Shown piece by piece: positions 35,986-44,496 of a stretch of 64,000 nt of DNA (the first letter of the stretch is position 1; each line of letters opens with the position of its first letter). The notes under the pieces are model-generated. The model searched no databases and was not told the origin of the DNA. It saw nothing but the letters and a program-made list of their open reading frames with translations. Origin of the DNA: DFXE01 sp032054765. GTDB lineage: Bacteria > Bacteroidota > Bacteroidia > Bacteroidales > Tannerellaceae. The stretch is from positions 1 to 64,000 of the forward strand of contig DAMBSC010000008.1 of NCBI GenBank assembly GCA_032054765.1, in the 5' to 3' direction. The position numbers were made by a program, and so were the translations under genes.

Positions 35986-36933
35986 TTATAATATGCGTAC
36001 ACTTTTATGTCTGTGATTTCCCGACTTTGTTTTATTCAGTTTCAGTCTATACCGAACCATTAATTCATGGCTACCACTACTCCCTCTTATCAGCTTGTTA
36101 GTAGGTAAGTCATAAGCATATCCGACATTGAAATTACCGATTGTGGCTCCCAACATAACTATTACTGAATTATTAACACGCCAGGTAAATCCTCCATTAA
36201 ACATTTTATTATACTCTAACCTTGCCGTAATATCCGCTATAAAACTCTGCATATCGGTCAACAGGAATACGGAAGGCTGCAATTCATACAACGGATTCTT
36301 AAGTTGAATATTGTATCCGCCTGTTAAATTATATGATCTGGGTATATATGTTGTAGAGTTTTCTCCCAATTCTATTTCCGATTCCATTACGTGCAAGACT
36401 CCAACTCCAGCATAAAACTTTTTATGGGTATAATAAATACCTGCACTCAGGTCGAAACCCATACCACTTGCGTCATCAGAGGTAGGCAATGCTTCATCTT
36501 CTTTATCATGTGCTTCAGATTCAGGGATAAAAATCCCCTCATAATCAAAGGATGAACTAAAAAACGCAGGCTGAAGTCCGATGCTCAGGGTACCTCCGAA
36601 TAGTTTTTGTTTATAGGATGCCTGAAGACCAAACAATGAATTCTGGAAAAGACCTATACTCTCTGTAAACATTAATGCACCAACGCCTATCTGTGTCTTT
36701 CCTAAAGAAAGAGGCATATCGGCAGTAACAAGAAATGGTTTTGGAGCTCCTTTTATTCCTAACCACTGTTGTTTATGTGCGGCCATAATATTCAAATCCC
36801 CTGTAGTACCAGCATATCCGGCATTATAATAACCCATTGTAGAGAAATACTGACTAAAGATCGCATCTATTTGCGTCCAGGCAGTATTACTCGTGGCCAT
36901 GATGATGATTATAATGAGAAGATATTTCTTCAT
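35986..36933 (-). CDS. porP: PorP/SprF-family outer-membrane protein
   Basis: A 315-residue PorP/SprF-type beta barrel with a signal peptide (MKKYLLIIIIIMATSNTAWT) and the family opening QIDAIFSQYFSTMGYYNAGYAGTTGDLNIMAAHKQQWLGIKGAP. It is part of the type IX secretion system, where PorP is linked to PorE at the outer membrane. First gene of the operon porP-gldK-gldL-gldM-gldN, as in Porphyromonas. Confidence 0.93.
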   Translation of the reverse strand: MKKYLLIIIIIMATSNTAWTQIDAIFSQYFSTMGYYNAGYAGTTGDLNIMAAHKQQWLGIKGAPKPFLVTADMPLSLGKTQIGVGALMFTESIGLFQNSLFGLQASYKQKLFGGTLSIGLQPAFFSSSFDYEGIFIPESEAHDKEDEALPTSDDASGMGFDLSAGIYYTHKKFYAGVGVLHVMESEIELGENSTTYIPRSYNLTGGYNIQLKNPLYELQPSVFLLTDMQSFIADITARLEYNKMFNGGFTWRVNNSVIVMLGATIGNFNVGYAYDLPTNKLIRGSSGSHELMVRYRLKLNKTKSGNHRHKSVRIL

Positions 36934-36975
36934 ACAGTACGAAACGGTTTGAAAAGTAATAAATTGTATTTATAC

Positions 36976-37022
36976 TAAAAAAACGAACGAGGCAGAAAGC
37001 CTCCAAAGACTACTACCTCGTT
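36976..37022 (-). terminator. Rho-independent terminator after the DUF2795-like gene
   Basis: Read on the minus strand, AACGAGG (37016-37022) pairs with CCTCGTT (36986-36992), followed by a run of seven T. It separates the 37060-39775 gene group from the type IX secretion operon. Confidence 0.8.
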
Positions 37023-37059
37023 ATATTTCTACAGAACAATGATGTTCTTCTACTTCCGA

Positions 37060-37281
37060 TTAATACTCTTCTTCGTTGAAAAAGAAATCTTCTTTACTTG
37101 GATAGTCTGGCCAAATGTCTTCCATACATTCGTAAATTTCTCCCTCATCTTCCATCTCCTGTAAGTTTTCTATTACTTCAAGAGGAGCACCGGAGCGTTG
37201 CGCGTAGTCGATCAATTCATCTTTTGTAGCAGGCCACGGTGCATCTTCCAACTTCGATGCTAATTCTAATGTCCAATACAT
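37060..37281 (-). CDS. Small acidic DUF2795-like protein
   Basis: A 73-residue protein: MYWTLELASKLEDAPWPATKDELIDYAQRSGAPLEVIENLQEMEDEGEIYECMEDIWPDYPSKED. The core ELASKLEDAPWPATKDELIDYAQRSGAP resembles DUF2795, a small helical domain widespread in bacteria. The C-terminus is extremely acidic. The function is unknown. It ends at a terminator and has its own 70-bp upstream spacer. Confidence 0.75.
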   Translation of the reverse strand: MYWTLELASKLEDAPWPATKDELIDYAQRSGAPLEVIENLQEMEDEGEIYECMEDIWPDYPSKEDFFFNEEEY

Positions 37282-37351
37282 AGTTGTAAAGAATTAAAAC
37301 CACTTGGTGGTTTGGTTTTCAAAATTTCCCGCAAAAATATAACTTTATTTC

Positions 37352-37918
37352 TTAGATGCAAGTATAATCCCATATTATTTCTTCACCATTATGTTTTATA
37401 CACTCTTTACGCGCCAGAACAAACAGATAATCAGATAGTCTGTTAATAAAACTTAGCACAGGTTCTTCCACCTCACTCGTCTCCATTAATTGATATATTC
37501 TCCGTTCAGCACGACGACAGATAGTGCGACATACATGAGCAAGAGCAGCGGAGCGACTTCCACCCGGCAATATAAAATGTCTGGATTTAGGTAATTCATT
37601 ATCCAAGCGGTCTATTTCCTGCTCTATCTTCGTAATACTTTCCGGTGTTACTTTACTTTCTATTTTTAAATCGGTACTTTCCTGGTCAGTTGCGAGATAA
37701 GAACCAATGGTAAACAACTTATGCTGAACAAATCGAAGAAAGTCCAGATCCGCCCGGTCGGTAAGTTCCACCATAAGCAATCCGATAAATGAATTCAATT
37801 CGTCAATAGTCCCATAACTTTCTATACGTACATCTGCTTTAGAAACCCGTTTGCCTCCAACCAGGGAGGTGGTTCCTTTATCACCGGTACGTGTATAAAC
37901 TAAACTTTTCTTTTCCAT
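37352..37918 (-). CDS. PduO-type cob(I)alamin adenosyltransferase
   Basis: A 188-residue adenosyltransferase that makes adenosylcobalamin from cob(I)alamin and ATP. The N-terminal ATP-binding motif YTRTGDKGTTSLVGGKRV (about 8-25) and the later RTICRRAERRIYQL with Arg and Glu of the active site are typical. It lies 11 bp after the methyltransferase-like gene. Bacteroidales depend on adenosylcobalamin for methylmalonyl-CoA mutase, which is the likely user. Confidence 0.93.
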   Translation of the reverse strand: MEKKSLVYTRTGDKGTTSLVGGKRVSKADVRIESYGTIDELNSFIGLLMVELTDRADLDFLRFVQHKLFTIGSYLATDQESTDLKIESKVTPESITKIEQEIDRLDNELPKSRHFILPGGSRSAALAHVCRTICRRAERRIYQLMETSEVEEPVLSFINRLSDYLFVLARKECIKHNGEEIIWDYTCI

Positions 37919-37929
37919 AGCTCTTTATA

Positions 37930-38721
37930 TTAAAAATAAACAATATAATTTCGTTTGTGTAACTTTTTATTAAAGAATACGATTCCAATTGAAAACAGAT
38001 CTACTGTAACAGTCGTTTCAGGATGATTACATATCTCCTTCCATACATTCCGCATATACCCATTTGTCTTTATATTTCCTATAACAAAGATCGTATCATT
38101 ATGTACAAACTTTATACATTCATCTATAATCCATTTAGTCCGGGTTTGTTCGGTTCTCAAATTAAAATAAACAAAATCCAGGCTGTTGAATTCTTCTAAT
38201 ATATTTGGAAGCAATTGTGTGTATTCACCTATTCTCAGATCAACAGATGTGCGGGCTCCTTTATTATATACCCATTGTGATATACTTTCGTATTCGGGTA
38301 TATTTTCTAATGATATACATCTCAACCCAGATAAATAGGATGTAAGATATAATGTGGATAATCCTATCGACGGACCTATTTGAAGGATATTTTTTGGTTT
38401 AAAGTAATTCGTAAGCCTGAACAATAATGCTCCATGTTTCGGCCGGATTGCTTCACGCTTCACAATAGATTCAATTGTATATTTCCTATAATTAGAGGGA
38501 TTACTTATTTCAGGAATTAAAATTATATCTTCTTTGTGTAATAATTGTTTTCTTATTAATTCAATATCATAATAGCAATAATAAGGACATTTTTCTTCAA
38601 TGACCTTTGTTATCAGATTAAATACAAATGGAGAATGGACACCATACCCTTTCCTGTAACGTATTTTCCTGTACAAGAGCTTGCTTTTATGAATTGCATT
38701 TTTCTTTGGTATTATTCGCAT
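37930..38721 (-). CDS. SAM-methyltransferase-like protein
   Basis: A 263-residue protein. The opening RKGYGVHSPFVFNLITKVIEEKCPYYCYYDIE is a hallmark of a Bacteroidota family resembling O-methyltransferases. The central NILQIGPSIGLSTLYLTSYLSGLRCISLENIPEY fits motif I and II of a class I SAM-binding fold, with LDFVYFNLRTEQTR in the motif IV position where a catalytic Asp-Gly is usually found. No substrate is known. Starts 4 bp after the phosphatase gene. Confidence 0.7.
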   Translation of the reverse strand: MRIIPKKNAIHKSKLLYRKIRYRKGYGVHSPFVFNLITKVIEEKCPYYCYYDIELIRKQLLHKEDIILIPEISNPSNYRKYTIESIVKREAIRPKHGALLFRLTNYFKPKNILQIGPSIGLSTLYLTSYLSGLRCISLENIPEYESISQWVYNKGARTSVDLRIGEYTQLLPNILEEFNSLDFVYFNLRTEQTRTKWIIDECIKFVHNDTIFVIGNIKTNGYMRNVWKEICNHPETTVTVDLFSIGIVFFNKKLHKRNYIVYF

Positions 38722-38725
38722 CTCT

Positions 38726-39775
38726 TTAATACAGATACATTTCTTTGAATTGGTTTAGATTTATTTTTAATACTTTCTCCAGATAATTATCGACACTTCC
38801 ATGGTCTGCTTTTATTTTATCCAAACCGGCACGAAGAAAATCTTCATGTACAGTAAATAAAGATTCCATCTCCGGATATGTCTGTATAAATTTCCCATAC
38901 TTTTCAGCAAGGTACCTATTCGAAAGCAAATAATCATTCATTATAATATCTTCATCTACACCTAGGGCATACAGAATTAACGCGGCACCCATTCCTGTCC
39001 GATCTTTGCCTGCTGTGCAATGAAAAAGAAGCGGAACTTTACTTTCATCCTGTAACAGAGCAAAGAAATCTACATAGCGTTGAATCGCTGCGGAGTCTGT
39101 TACAAGCAATTGATTGATGGCTATCATGACACTATCCATATTCAATGAAGCGATCTCTGCTATATCATTACCGGCTGTAAGATTACCAGGAGTAATGGAA
39201 TACATGTATTCTTTTATAGTTGATGAAGGAAGTTTGTCGGGAGCCATTTTGACTTCTTCTTCAGAGCGGAAATCAACCACCGAAACAATTGGAATGGAAG
39301 ATAAATATTCCAGATCTTCTTTAGTCAGGTTCGGCATATCGTCCGAACGGAATATCTTACCCCATTTTACAAAACGTCCATCTTTGGTTTTATATCCACC
39401 CAGATCCCTGAAGTTATAACCGCCGGCCATTGGCAGATGTTTTTCTGCTAATATTGCTTTTCCTTTATCAGTAACTAACTCAAAGTAGCTTCTCTCTGTA
39501 TTTGGTACATTTAATGGGAATTTCCCGCTACCATCACCTTCCAGCAATGGTTTTGAGAAATCTATCGTTTCTACCTGCCGACCTGCGAATAGTTGCCATT
39601 GTCCGTCAGTTTCTATTTTTAAAGAAGCTTTCTTGGTTGTTTTATCCCTCAGTATCTCGGCTATACCTGAAATATCTTCGCCTTCATAGCCTGCCTTTGA
39701 AGCATGTTTAGAATTACAACCGGTAAACAATATCGATCCCATAATCAACAAACTTATAAATAATTCTGCTTTCAT
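38726..39775 (-). CDS. Tyrosine/dual-specificity phosphatase lipoprotein
   Basis: A 349-residue lipoprotein (SILFTGC, lipidated Cys at residue 20) with a protein phosphatase domain of the Y_phosphatase3 type. NFRDLGGYKTKDGRFVKWGKIFRSD (about 121-144) is the family opening, and HCTAGKDRTGMG at 252-263 is the P-loop with nucleophile Cys253 and Arg259. Being outside the inner membrane, it may act on phospholipid, sugar phosphate or exported phosphoproteins. The upstream 370-bp spacer contains array C. Confidence 0.9.
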   Translation of the reverse strand: MKAELFISLLIMGSILFTGCNSKHASKAGYEGEDISGIAEILRDKTTKKASLKIETDGQWQLFAGRQVETIDFSKPLLEGDGSGKFPLNVPNTERSYFELVTDKGKAILAEKHLPMAGGYNFRDLGGYKTKDGRFVKWGKIFRSDDMPNLTKEDLEYLSSIPIVSVVDFRSEEEVKMAPDKLPSSTIKEYMYSITPGNLTAGNDIAEIASLNMDSVMIAINQLLVTDSAAIQRYVDFFALLQDESKVPLLFHCTAGKDRTGMGAALILYALGVDEDIIMNDYLLSNRYLAEKYGKFIQTYPEMESLFTVHEDFLRAGLDKIKADHGSVDNYLEKVLKINLNQFKEMYLY

Positions 39776-39796
39776 ATTATTCGGTTTTAAATATAG

Positions 39797-39838
39797 AAAA
39801 AAACGATCAAAGATAATGCTTAGAACAATTCTTTGATC
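39797..39838 (-). terminator. Terminator-like hairpin upstream of the phosphatase gene
   Basis: GATCAAAGA (39804-39812) pairs with TCTTTGATC (39830-39838) around a 17-base loop. On the minus strand the stem is followed by CGTTTTTTTC. It would end transcription coming from the DUF4097 gene, and so place the promoter of the phosphatase gene in the last 25 bp or require read-through. Confidence 0.6.
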
Positions 39839-40149
39839 ATTTTAGTTTGCTTAAAATAGGAGATTAAAATAAATAATTTAGATATATAACTTGGGAAGGG
39901 TACAACTACGAGAAAATAATCTTTAATATATTTTGTGGTAATATCAAGGAAATACCCGTCACTGACAAAGTGATTCTATTACTTTTTGCTGATAACTTTA
40001 TCGTTCAACATATGTGGAATTTGAATTCAACAATTGTTGAACATATGTTCCATATATGTTGAATATATATTCATCAATTGTTGAATTCAAGATTGGATAG
40101 CATATTTTTAGAAATCATGCTGATAAAGAAATGCAATTCTGCTATACTT
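39839..40149. other. 311-bp gene-free spacer holding array C
   Basis: AT-rich DNA between the phosphatase and DUF4097 genes. It contains the four-palindrome array at 40004-40085 and a small GTCACTGACAAAGTGATTC palindrome at 39959-39977. Unlike the other two arrays, I see no terminal inverted repeats around it and no TTTCACC motifs. Confidence 0.7.
40004..40085. repeat. Array C: four 16-bp palindromes at an exact 22-bp period
   Basis: Units start at 40004, 40026, 40048 and 40070: TTCAAC-ATAT-GTGGAA, TTCAAC-AATT-GTTGAA, TTCCAT-ATAT-GTTGAA and TTCATC-AATT-GTTGAA, with 6-bp linkers (TTTGAA, CATATG, TATATA). The arrangement (four units, 6-4-6 palindrome, 6-bp linker, 82 bp in all) is identical to arrays A and B, but the arm sequence is different. 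TTTATCG (39997-40003) directly precedes the first unit, as near array A. Confidence 0.85.
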
Positions 40150-41223
40150 TTAAAGTGTCCTTACTTTAATATTACTATAACTATTACCATTAAATTCTAT
40201 AGTATTATTTCCTCCACCATTTATCTGGTAATAATAATTTACTTTGTTTTCTACGTTTGAATGGGTTATGTTAAATCCTTTGATATCTACGTTCCCATAT
40301 TTCATCCGTTCAGCCGAAACCTTGAAGCCGGCGTTAGATGATATTGATACATTAAAGTTGCCGTAACGCGCTTCTACATATACTTTCTTAAAGTTTGAAG
40401 AAAGTTCTTTCACGTTTAATGTGCTATAATCCAATGCGCTGACCTGCAGCTCATTGGTAACGCGATCAATATTTACTTCGCTGTATTTTACATCTATAGA
40501 TACCTGATCAGCACTTTTTACAGATAAGTTTCCATATTTCTTATTTACAGACAGATTGCCTATTTTTTTTGCTGTTACATTTGAATACTTGCTATCTAAA
40601 CGAATCTCTTTACCATTTCCAATAGACACACCACTACAATATGACAAATCCATCCGTATATTTTCCACATCTTCTATACTTATATTGCTATATCCTCCTT
40701 CAATGACAAGAGGTGAAGTAAAATTGCCAGCTTTTATATTACCATATTTTACTTCGAGTGTATTCTTCCCTTCGGTTTTATCTGGTAAAGTAATATTACC
40801 ATATTTCTGTGAAAAATTGGCTGTCAATGCCGAAGGCATACTAATATGATAATTAATGGTCAACCGGTTATTGTTATTATTCCAACCGGATTGACTGCTT
40901 AAAGAAGTGATACCGGAAATTGTATTTCCTGTTTTATTCAATTTTATTTGTACTCTATCCAATCCTTCCTGGGCTCTGTTATCGCTATTGGCTCTCGATT
41001 CAACAACGACTTTTATTTCTACTTCATTTTTTGTCCAGTGCGTGACGGTAATATTGCCGTAACGATTATCTATTTGCAAAAAATCCTTAGTACCGGCCTT
41101 AAAGGTCTCGTTGAATTCTTTCTTTTTGATATTTTCTAAACTCTCTGCCCATATGCTTAAGACCGGCAAAAGCAATAAGGCTAATAATAGCCAAAAACGA
41201 TTGTTTACATGTGTAGTGTGCAT
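40150..41223 (-). CDS. DUF4097-type beta-repeat exported protein
   Basis: A 357-residue exported protein (signal peptide about residues 1-26). It consists of many short repeats of the form KYGNIxV/xYSNVxxKxIGNLSVNKKYGNLSVKS, giving a right-handed beta-helix-like fold typical of DUF4097 'adhesin-like' proteins. Such proteins often accompany ECF sigma/anti-sigma pairs in Bacteroidota, as here (anti-sigma-like gene 14 bp upstream). Molecular role unknown. Confidence 0.8.
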   Translation of the reverse strand: MHTTHVNNRFWLLLALLLLPVLSIWAESLENIKKKEFNETFKAGTKDFLQIDNRYGNITVTHWTKNEVEIKVVVESRANSDNRAQEGLDRVQIKLNKTGNTISGITSLSSQSGWNNNNNRLTINYHISMPSALTANFSQKYGNITLPDKTEGKNTLEVKYGNIKAGNFTSPLVIEGGYSNISIEDVENIRMDLSYCSGVSIGNGKEIRLDSKYSNVTAKKIGNLSVNKKYGNLSVKSADQVSIDVKYSEVNIDRVTNELQVSALDYSTLNVKELSSNFKKVYVEARYGNFNVSISSNAGFKVSAERMKYGNVDIKGFNITHSNVENKVNYYYQINGGGNNTIEFNGNSYSNIKVRTL

Positions 41224-41237
41224 ATTATTTTGTGTAT

Positions 41238-41777
41238 TTATAGGTTGTTACTATCTGTATCGATTACCATTTCCATTTGATTAAGCATTATATTCAAACT
41301 TTGCAGGCTGGTACTATAATGTTGATTCATTGCGAAAAGTCCTGCTTCTGAACAAGGAAGCCCCGGCAATACATCATTTTCAAAATCCTGTGAAGATTTA
41401 ATTACCTGTTTCGACTCTTGTAATAATTCGAGTCCTCCTGGTGCCTGATCGCTTTTGTACAATGCTCTTATCTGTGCATACAATTCGTTCATCTGCATAT
41501 TGTAATAGAAACGAAGTTCTTCTATCTCCTGTTGAGTCTCACATGAATAAGTTGCAGATTGGTGAATAGGCGCATCTTTAATATCATGTTGTATGCTAAA
41601 AATAACGAACAGGGCGACAGCTGCAGCCGCAGCAACGGAAAATATTCCGATCAGGCGATTACGTCTTTTATATGGCGCTGGTAGTTTCTTTTCGAATCGT
41701 TCGAAATGACCTAAAGGAAGAAGCTCATCTTCAAATGCTTCTTTATTAGAGTCTACGAAATGTTTTAACTTATCCAT
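41238..41777 (-). CDS. Anti-sigma-factor-like membrane protein
   Basis: A 179-residue protein with a short cytoplasmic N-terminus (MDKLKHFVDSNKEAFEDELLPLGHFERFEKKL), one membrane helix at about 43-62 and a periplasmic helical part of about 115 residues. It lies 26 bp downstream of an ECF sigma factor gene and upstream of the DUF4097 gene. Topology and position fit a regulator that holds the sigma factor, but no zinc-finger anti-sigma motif is present, so this is inferred from context. Confidence 0.65.
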   Translation of the reverse strand: MDKLKHFVDSNKEAFEDELLPLGHFERFEKKLPAPYKRRNRLIGIFSVAAAAAVALFVIFSIQHDIKDAPIHQSATYSCETQQEIEELRFYYNMQMNELYAQIRALYKSDQAPGGLELLQESKQVIKSSQDFENDVLPGLPCSEAGLFAMNQHYSTSLQSLNIMLNQMEMVIDTDSNNL

Positions 41778-41803
41778 ATCAATCGGTTATTATATTTGAA
41801 ATA

Positions 41804-42334
41804 TCAATTTGCGGTTATTAAACTTATCAACTTCTTCTTTGCACGCATATACTGCGTTCTAACGCTTGGTGGTCGGATATTTAGTATCGAAGCGATCTCT
41901 TCCATATCATACCCTTCAAAAAGATAAAGGGAAAGAACGACTCTGTATCCGGCCGGTAACTGGGCCGTTGCCGATTTGATCTGTTCCACGGTGTACCGGA
42001 TATCTTCGTCATCCGCTTCAGTATCCTCTGGCTCTGTGTAATTATCTGTAAGTTCCTCCCATTCCTGAGTCTGACGCCTTACATAATCTATAGCCGTATG
42101 TACAGCTATACGATGAATCCAGGCTTCAAAGGATTGTCCATCCTGATATTGATCCAACTTGGAAAAGATCTTAAGAAACGAATCCTGCATAGCTTCTTCG
42201 GCTTCGGCTGCATTTCCGACAATACGTAAGCATGCTACATACAGCATTCGTGCGTATTTCTTATATAGAGCCAGTTGGGCTGATCTGTTCCCTCGCCGAC
42301 AACTTACTATCAGATTTGCAGTCGTTTCCTCCAT
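41804..42334 (-). CDS. ECF-family RNA polymerase sigma factor
   Basis: A 176-residue sigma factor. Region 2 covers about 20-85 (YARMLYVACLRIVGNAAEAEEAMQDSFLKIFSKLDQY with the FEAWIHRIAVHTAIDYVRR core) and region 4 about 110-170 (YRVVLSLYLFEGYDMEEIASILNIRPPSVRTQYMRAKKKL, a helix-turn-helix). First gene of a sigma, anti-sigma-like, DUF4097 operon. Ligand or stress signal not evident. Confidence 0.92.
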   Translation of the reverse strand: MEETTANLIVSCRRGNRSAQLALYKKYARMLYVACLRIVGNAAEAEEAMQDSFLKIFSKLDQYQDGQSFEAWIHRIAVHTAIDYVRRQTQEWEELTDNYTEPEDTEADDEDIRYTVEQIKSATAQLPAGYRVVLSLYLFEGYDMEEIASILNIRPPSVRTQYMRAKKKLISLITAN

Positions 42335-42393
42335 TTGTTTATATATACGAACTGTCCATTATAAATGTTGCATCTGCAACTACGAAATTAAAC

Positions 42394-42417
42394 AAAAAAA
42401 GAAAGGCATCATCGCGA
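42394..42417 (-). terminator. Rho-independent terminator after the NigD-like gene
   Basis: On the minus strand GGCGTC pairs with GATGCC (one G-T pair) around a 5-base loop, followed by TTTCTTTTTTTG. It ends the 42471-43208 transcript. Confidence 0.7.
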
Positions 42418-42470
42418 CGCCCCTCTCTCTCTGAACTAAATGATAAAAATAAAAGTTATGTGGGAAGGTG

Positions 42471-43208
42471 TTATATCAACGTATTCTCAAAACTATTCAT
42501 CTTAAGTTTTGGTTCATTTTCCGTATTCTTCCCTGAATTATATTTCCTCTCAATTGTTTTCTCTCCATCAAAAGTATTTATTTTTATAACCAAAGTAACA
42601 TCTTTTCCTTCCGTATCAGGTAAACTTGATAAATCAAATGCAACTATACCGTATCCCATAGTGGATGATAGATCATCATATGCATTATGACGAAACTCCA
42701 GTTTATAAGGAGTATCACTTGCCTCTTCATTTTGAAGAAGGTTTACATAATGTTTAATGTTTAGACTGAAATGAGCATAAAAAATCACATTCAAATACCC
42801 GTCTCCTACCCATATCGATTCGATACCTACCGGGTCATTACCATAAACGGAATTGTTTTCTTCTGATCCTAAATTTTCAGCTATAGGCTTAGTAAGTATT
42901 GTATCCAGTCTATTCAGCTTTATAGCGTGATCATATCCATTGGGGAAATTATCTCCTAATATTGTATAATTTACCTGTACACGTTGAGGCTCTTTCGGTT
43001 GATATCGGATATACAAGGGAGCGGAAGGGTATAAAGTAGTACCCCCATCCAGCTTGAGGTAAAAAGAATTATCGCTCAAAGGTATCGCAGTAGCAACAGA
43101 ATACCACATATCACCCAGAGAATATCCATCATCATCTAAACAGGAATTGAAGAGTAAAGACAACCCCATAATACTAGCAACAAAAAAAAATAATTTCAAC
43201 TTCTTCAT
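42471..43208 (-). CDS. NigD-like lipoprotein (copy 1)
   Basis: A 245-residue lipoprotein. Lipobox LLFNSC with lipidated Cys23, followed by LDDDGYSLGDMWYSVATAIPLSDNSFYLKLDGGTTLYPSAP, the typical start of NigD-like proteins, and later NDPVGIESIWVGDGYLNVIFYAHFS and LEFRHNAYDD. NigD was first noted in a bacteriocin locus of Prevotella, but the family is broad and its function is unknown. A second, related copy lies at 62189-62938. It stands alone between terminators. Confidence 0.88.
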   Translation of the reverse strand: MKKLKLFFFVASIMGLSLLFNSCLDDDGYSLGDMWYSVATAIPLSDNSFYLKLDGGTTLYPSAPLYIRYQPKEPQRVQVNYTILGDNFPNGYDHAIKLNRLDTILTKPIAENLGSEENNSVYGNDPVGIESIWVGDGYLNVIFYAHFSLNIKHYVNLLQNEEASDTPYKLEFRHNAYDDLSSTMGYGIVAFDLSSLPDTEGKDVTLVIKINTFDGEKTIERKYNSGKNTENEPKLKMNSFENTLI

Positions 43209-43311
43209 CTTTCACTTTCATGTTTCACATAAGAGTAGATGAAGAGAATCTATATAATGCTGCAAACTATTGCGTTAAAAAATATTAATTACTTTGTGGA
43301 TTCATATAACT

Positions 43312-44448
43312 TTATACAGGTCGCAAATATTTACATATAAGTCTGGCGGTTCTTTGGGATGCTCCAGGCTCTCCTAATATCTGAATAACCTCATCATAGC
43401 CTTTCAGCATACGAGACTTATAATCAGCATTTTTAAGAACACGTTCCAATTCAGCATGTATTTCTTTTTTACTGAAACGCGCAGCAAATAATTCCTGCAC
43501 AACCTCTTTATCAGCAATCAGGTTTACCAATGAAATATACTTGGTATGAAAAAAGTTTTTGAATATAAAACTTGCTATAGTTCCCAGAGGCGTATAGTAA
43601 CAAACTATCTGTGGGACGCGAAAAAGAGATGTTTCCAAAGTAGCCGTACCTGATGTTACGAGTGCTACTGCACTATGATAAAGTAAAGGGTAAGTTTTTC
43701 CGAAAACAATTTTTACGGGATGTTTACCTGTATACATATTATAATATTCCCTGTCTATTCCGGGAGCTCCGGCTATTACCATCTGGTAATAGGGATAAGC
43801 TGATGCTACATTAAGCATAGTAGGAAGATTATCTTTTATTTCCTGCTGTCTGCTGCCTGATAACAAGGCAAGAATTGGCTTACCTTCTAATCCTTCATCT
43901 TTTAAAAAGGTATCAGGCTTTGTAGATTGTTCATTAACGAATTGTGAAACGGCATCAACAACAGGATTTCCTACATAGTCGACTTCATAATTTAATTTAC
44001 GGTAAAAAGCTTTCTCGAATGGGAGTATACAAAACATCTTATCGATGTACCGACGAAATGATTTAATACGATATTGCTTCCAGGCCCATATTTTAGGTGA
44101 TATATAATAATAAACAGGTATTTGTAATTTTGTTTTAACAAATTTGGCAATCTTTAAGTTAAAGCTGGGATAGTCTATCAGGATCACTACATCAGGCTGA
44201 TAATTTTGTATATCTATCTCACAGGTCTTCATATTCCGAAGGATCGTACGTAGGTGAAGTAATACAGGAATAAATCCCATGTAGGCCATTTCACGATAAT
44301 GTTTTACCAGAACTCCTCCAACTTCTAGCATAAGATCACCACCCAGAAAACGGAAATCAGCTTCCGGATCTTCCATTTTAAGTGCAGCCATCAGATTAGA
44401 AGCATGAAGGTCGCCGGAAGCCTCACCGGCAATGAAATAGTATTTCAT
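43312..44448 (-). CDS. lpxB: Lipid-A-disaccharide synthase
   Basis: Joins UDP-diacylglucosamine and lipid X to form the lipid A disaccharide. The 378-residue sequence has the family opening MKYYFIAGEASGDLHASNLMAAL, YYISPKIWAWKQYRIK in the middle and LVTSGTATLETSLFRVPQIVCY near the C-terminus. It lies 48 bp downstream of surE in the same direction, an order common in Bacteroidota. A half-copy of a palindromic repeat overlaps its upstream spacer. Confidence 0.95.
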   Translation of the reverse strand: MKYYFIAGEASGDLHASNLMAALKMEDPEADFRFLGGDLMLEVGGVLVKHYREMAYMGFIPVLLHLRTILRNMKTCEIDIQNYQPDVVILIDYPSFNLKIAKFVKTKLQIPVYYYISPKIWAWKQYRIKSFRRYIDKMFCILPFEKAFYRKLNYEVDYVGNPVVDAVSQFVNEQSTKPDTFLKDEGLEGKPILALLSGSRQQEIKDNLPTMLNVASAYPYYQMVIAGAPGIDREYYNMYTGKHPVKIVFGKTYPLLYHSAVALVTSGTATLETSLFRVPQIVCYYTPLGTIASFIFKNFFHTKYISLVNLIADKEVVQELFAARFSKKEIHAELERVLKNADYKSRMLKGYDEVIQILGEPGASQRTARLICKYLRPV

Positions 44449-44450
44449 TA

Positions 44451-44476
44451 CAATTGAAAGTTGAAGATTGGAAATT
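44451..44476. repeat. Half-copy of the AATTGAAAGTTG palindromic repeat family
   Basis: CAATTGAAAGTTGAAGATTG directly upstream of the lpxB start codon matches one arm of the repeats at 10994-11155 and 49749-49826. No partner arm is nearby. Confidence 0.5.
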
Positions 44477-44496
44477 ATTTTTCATTCGTTGATTCG

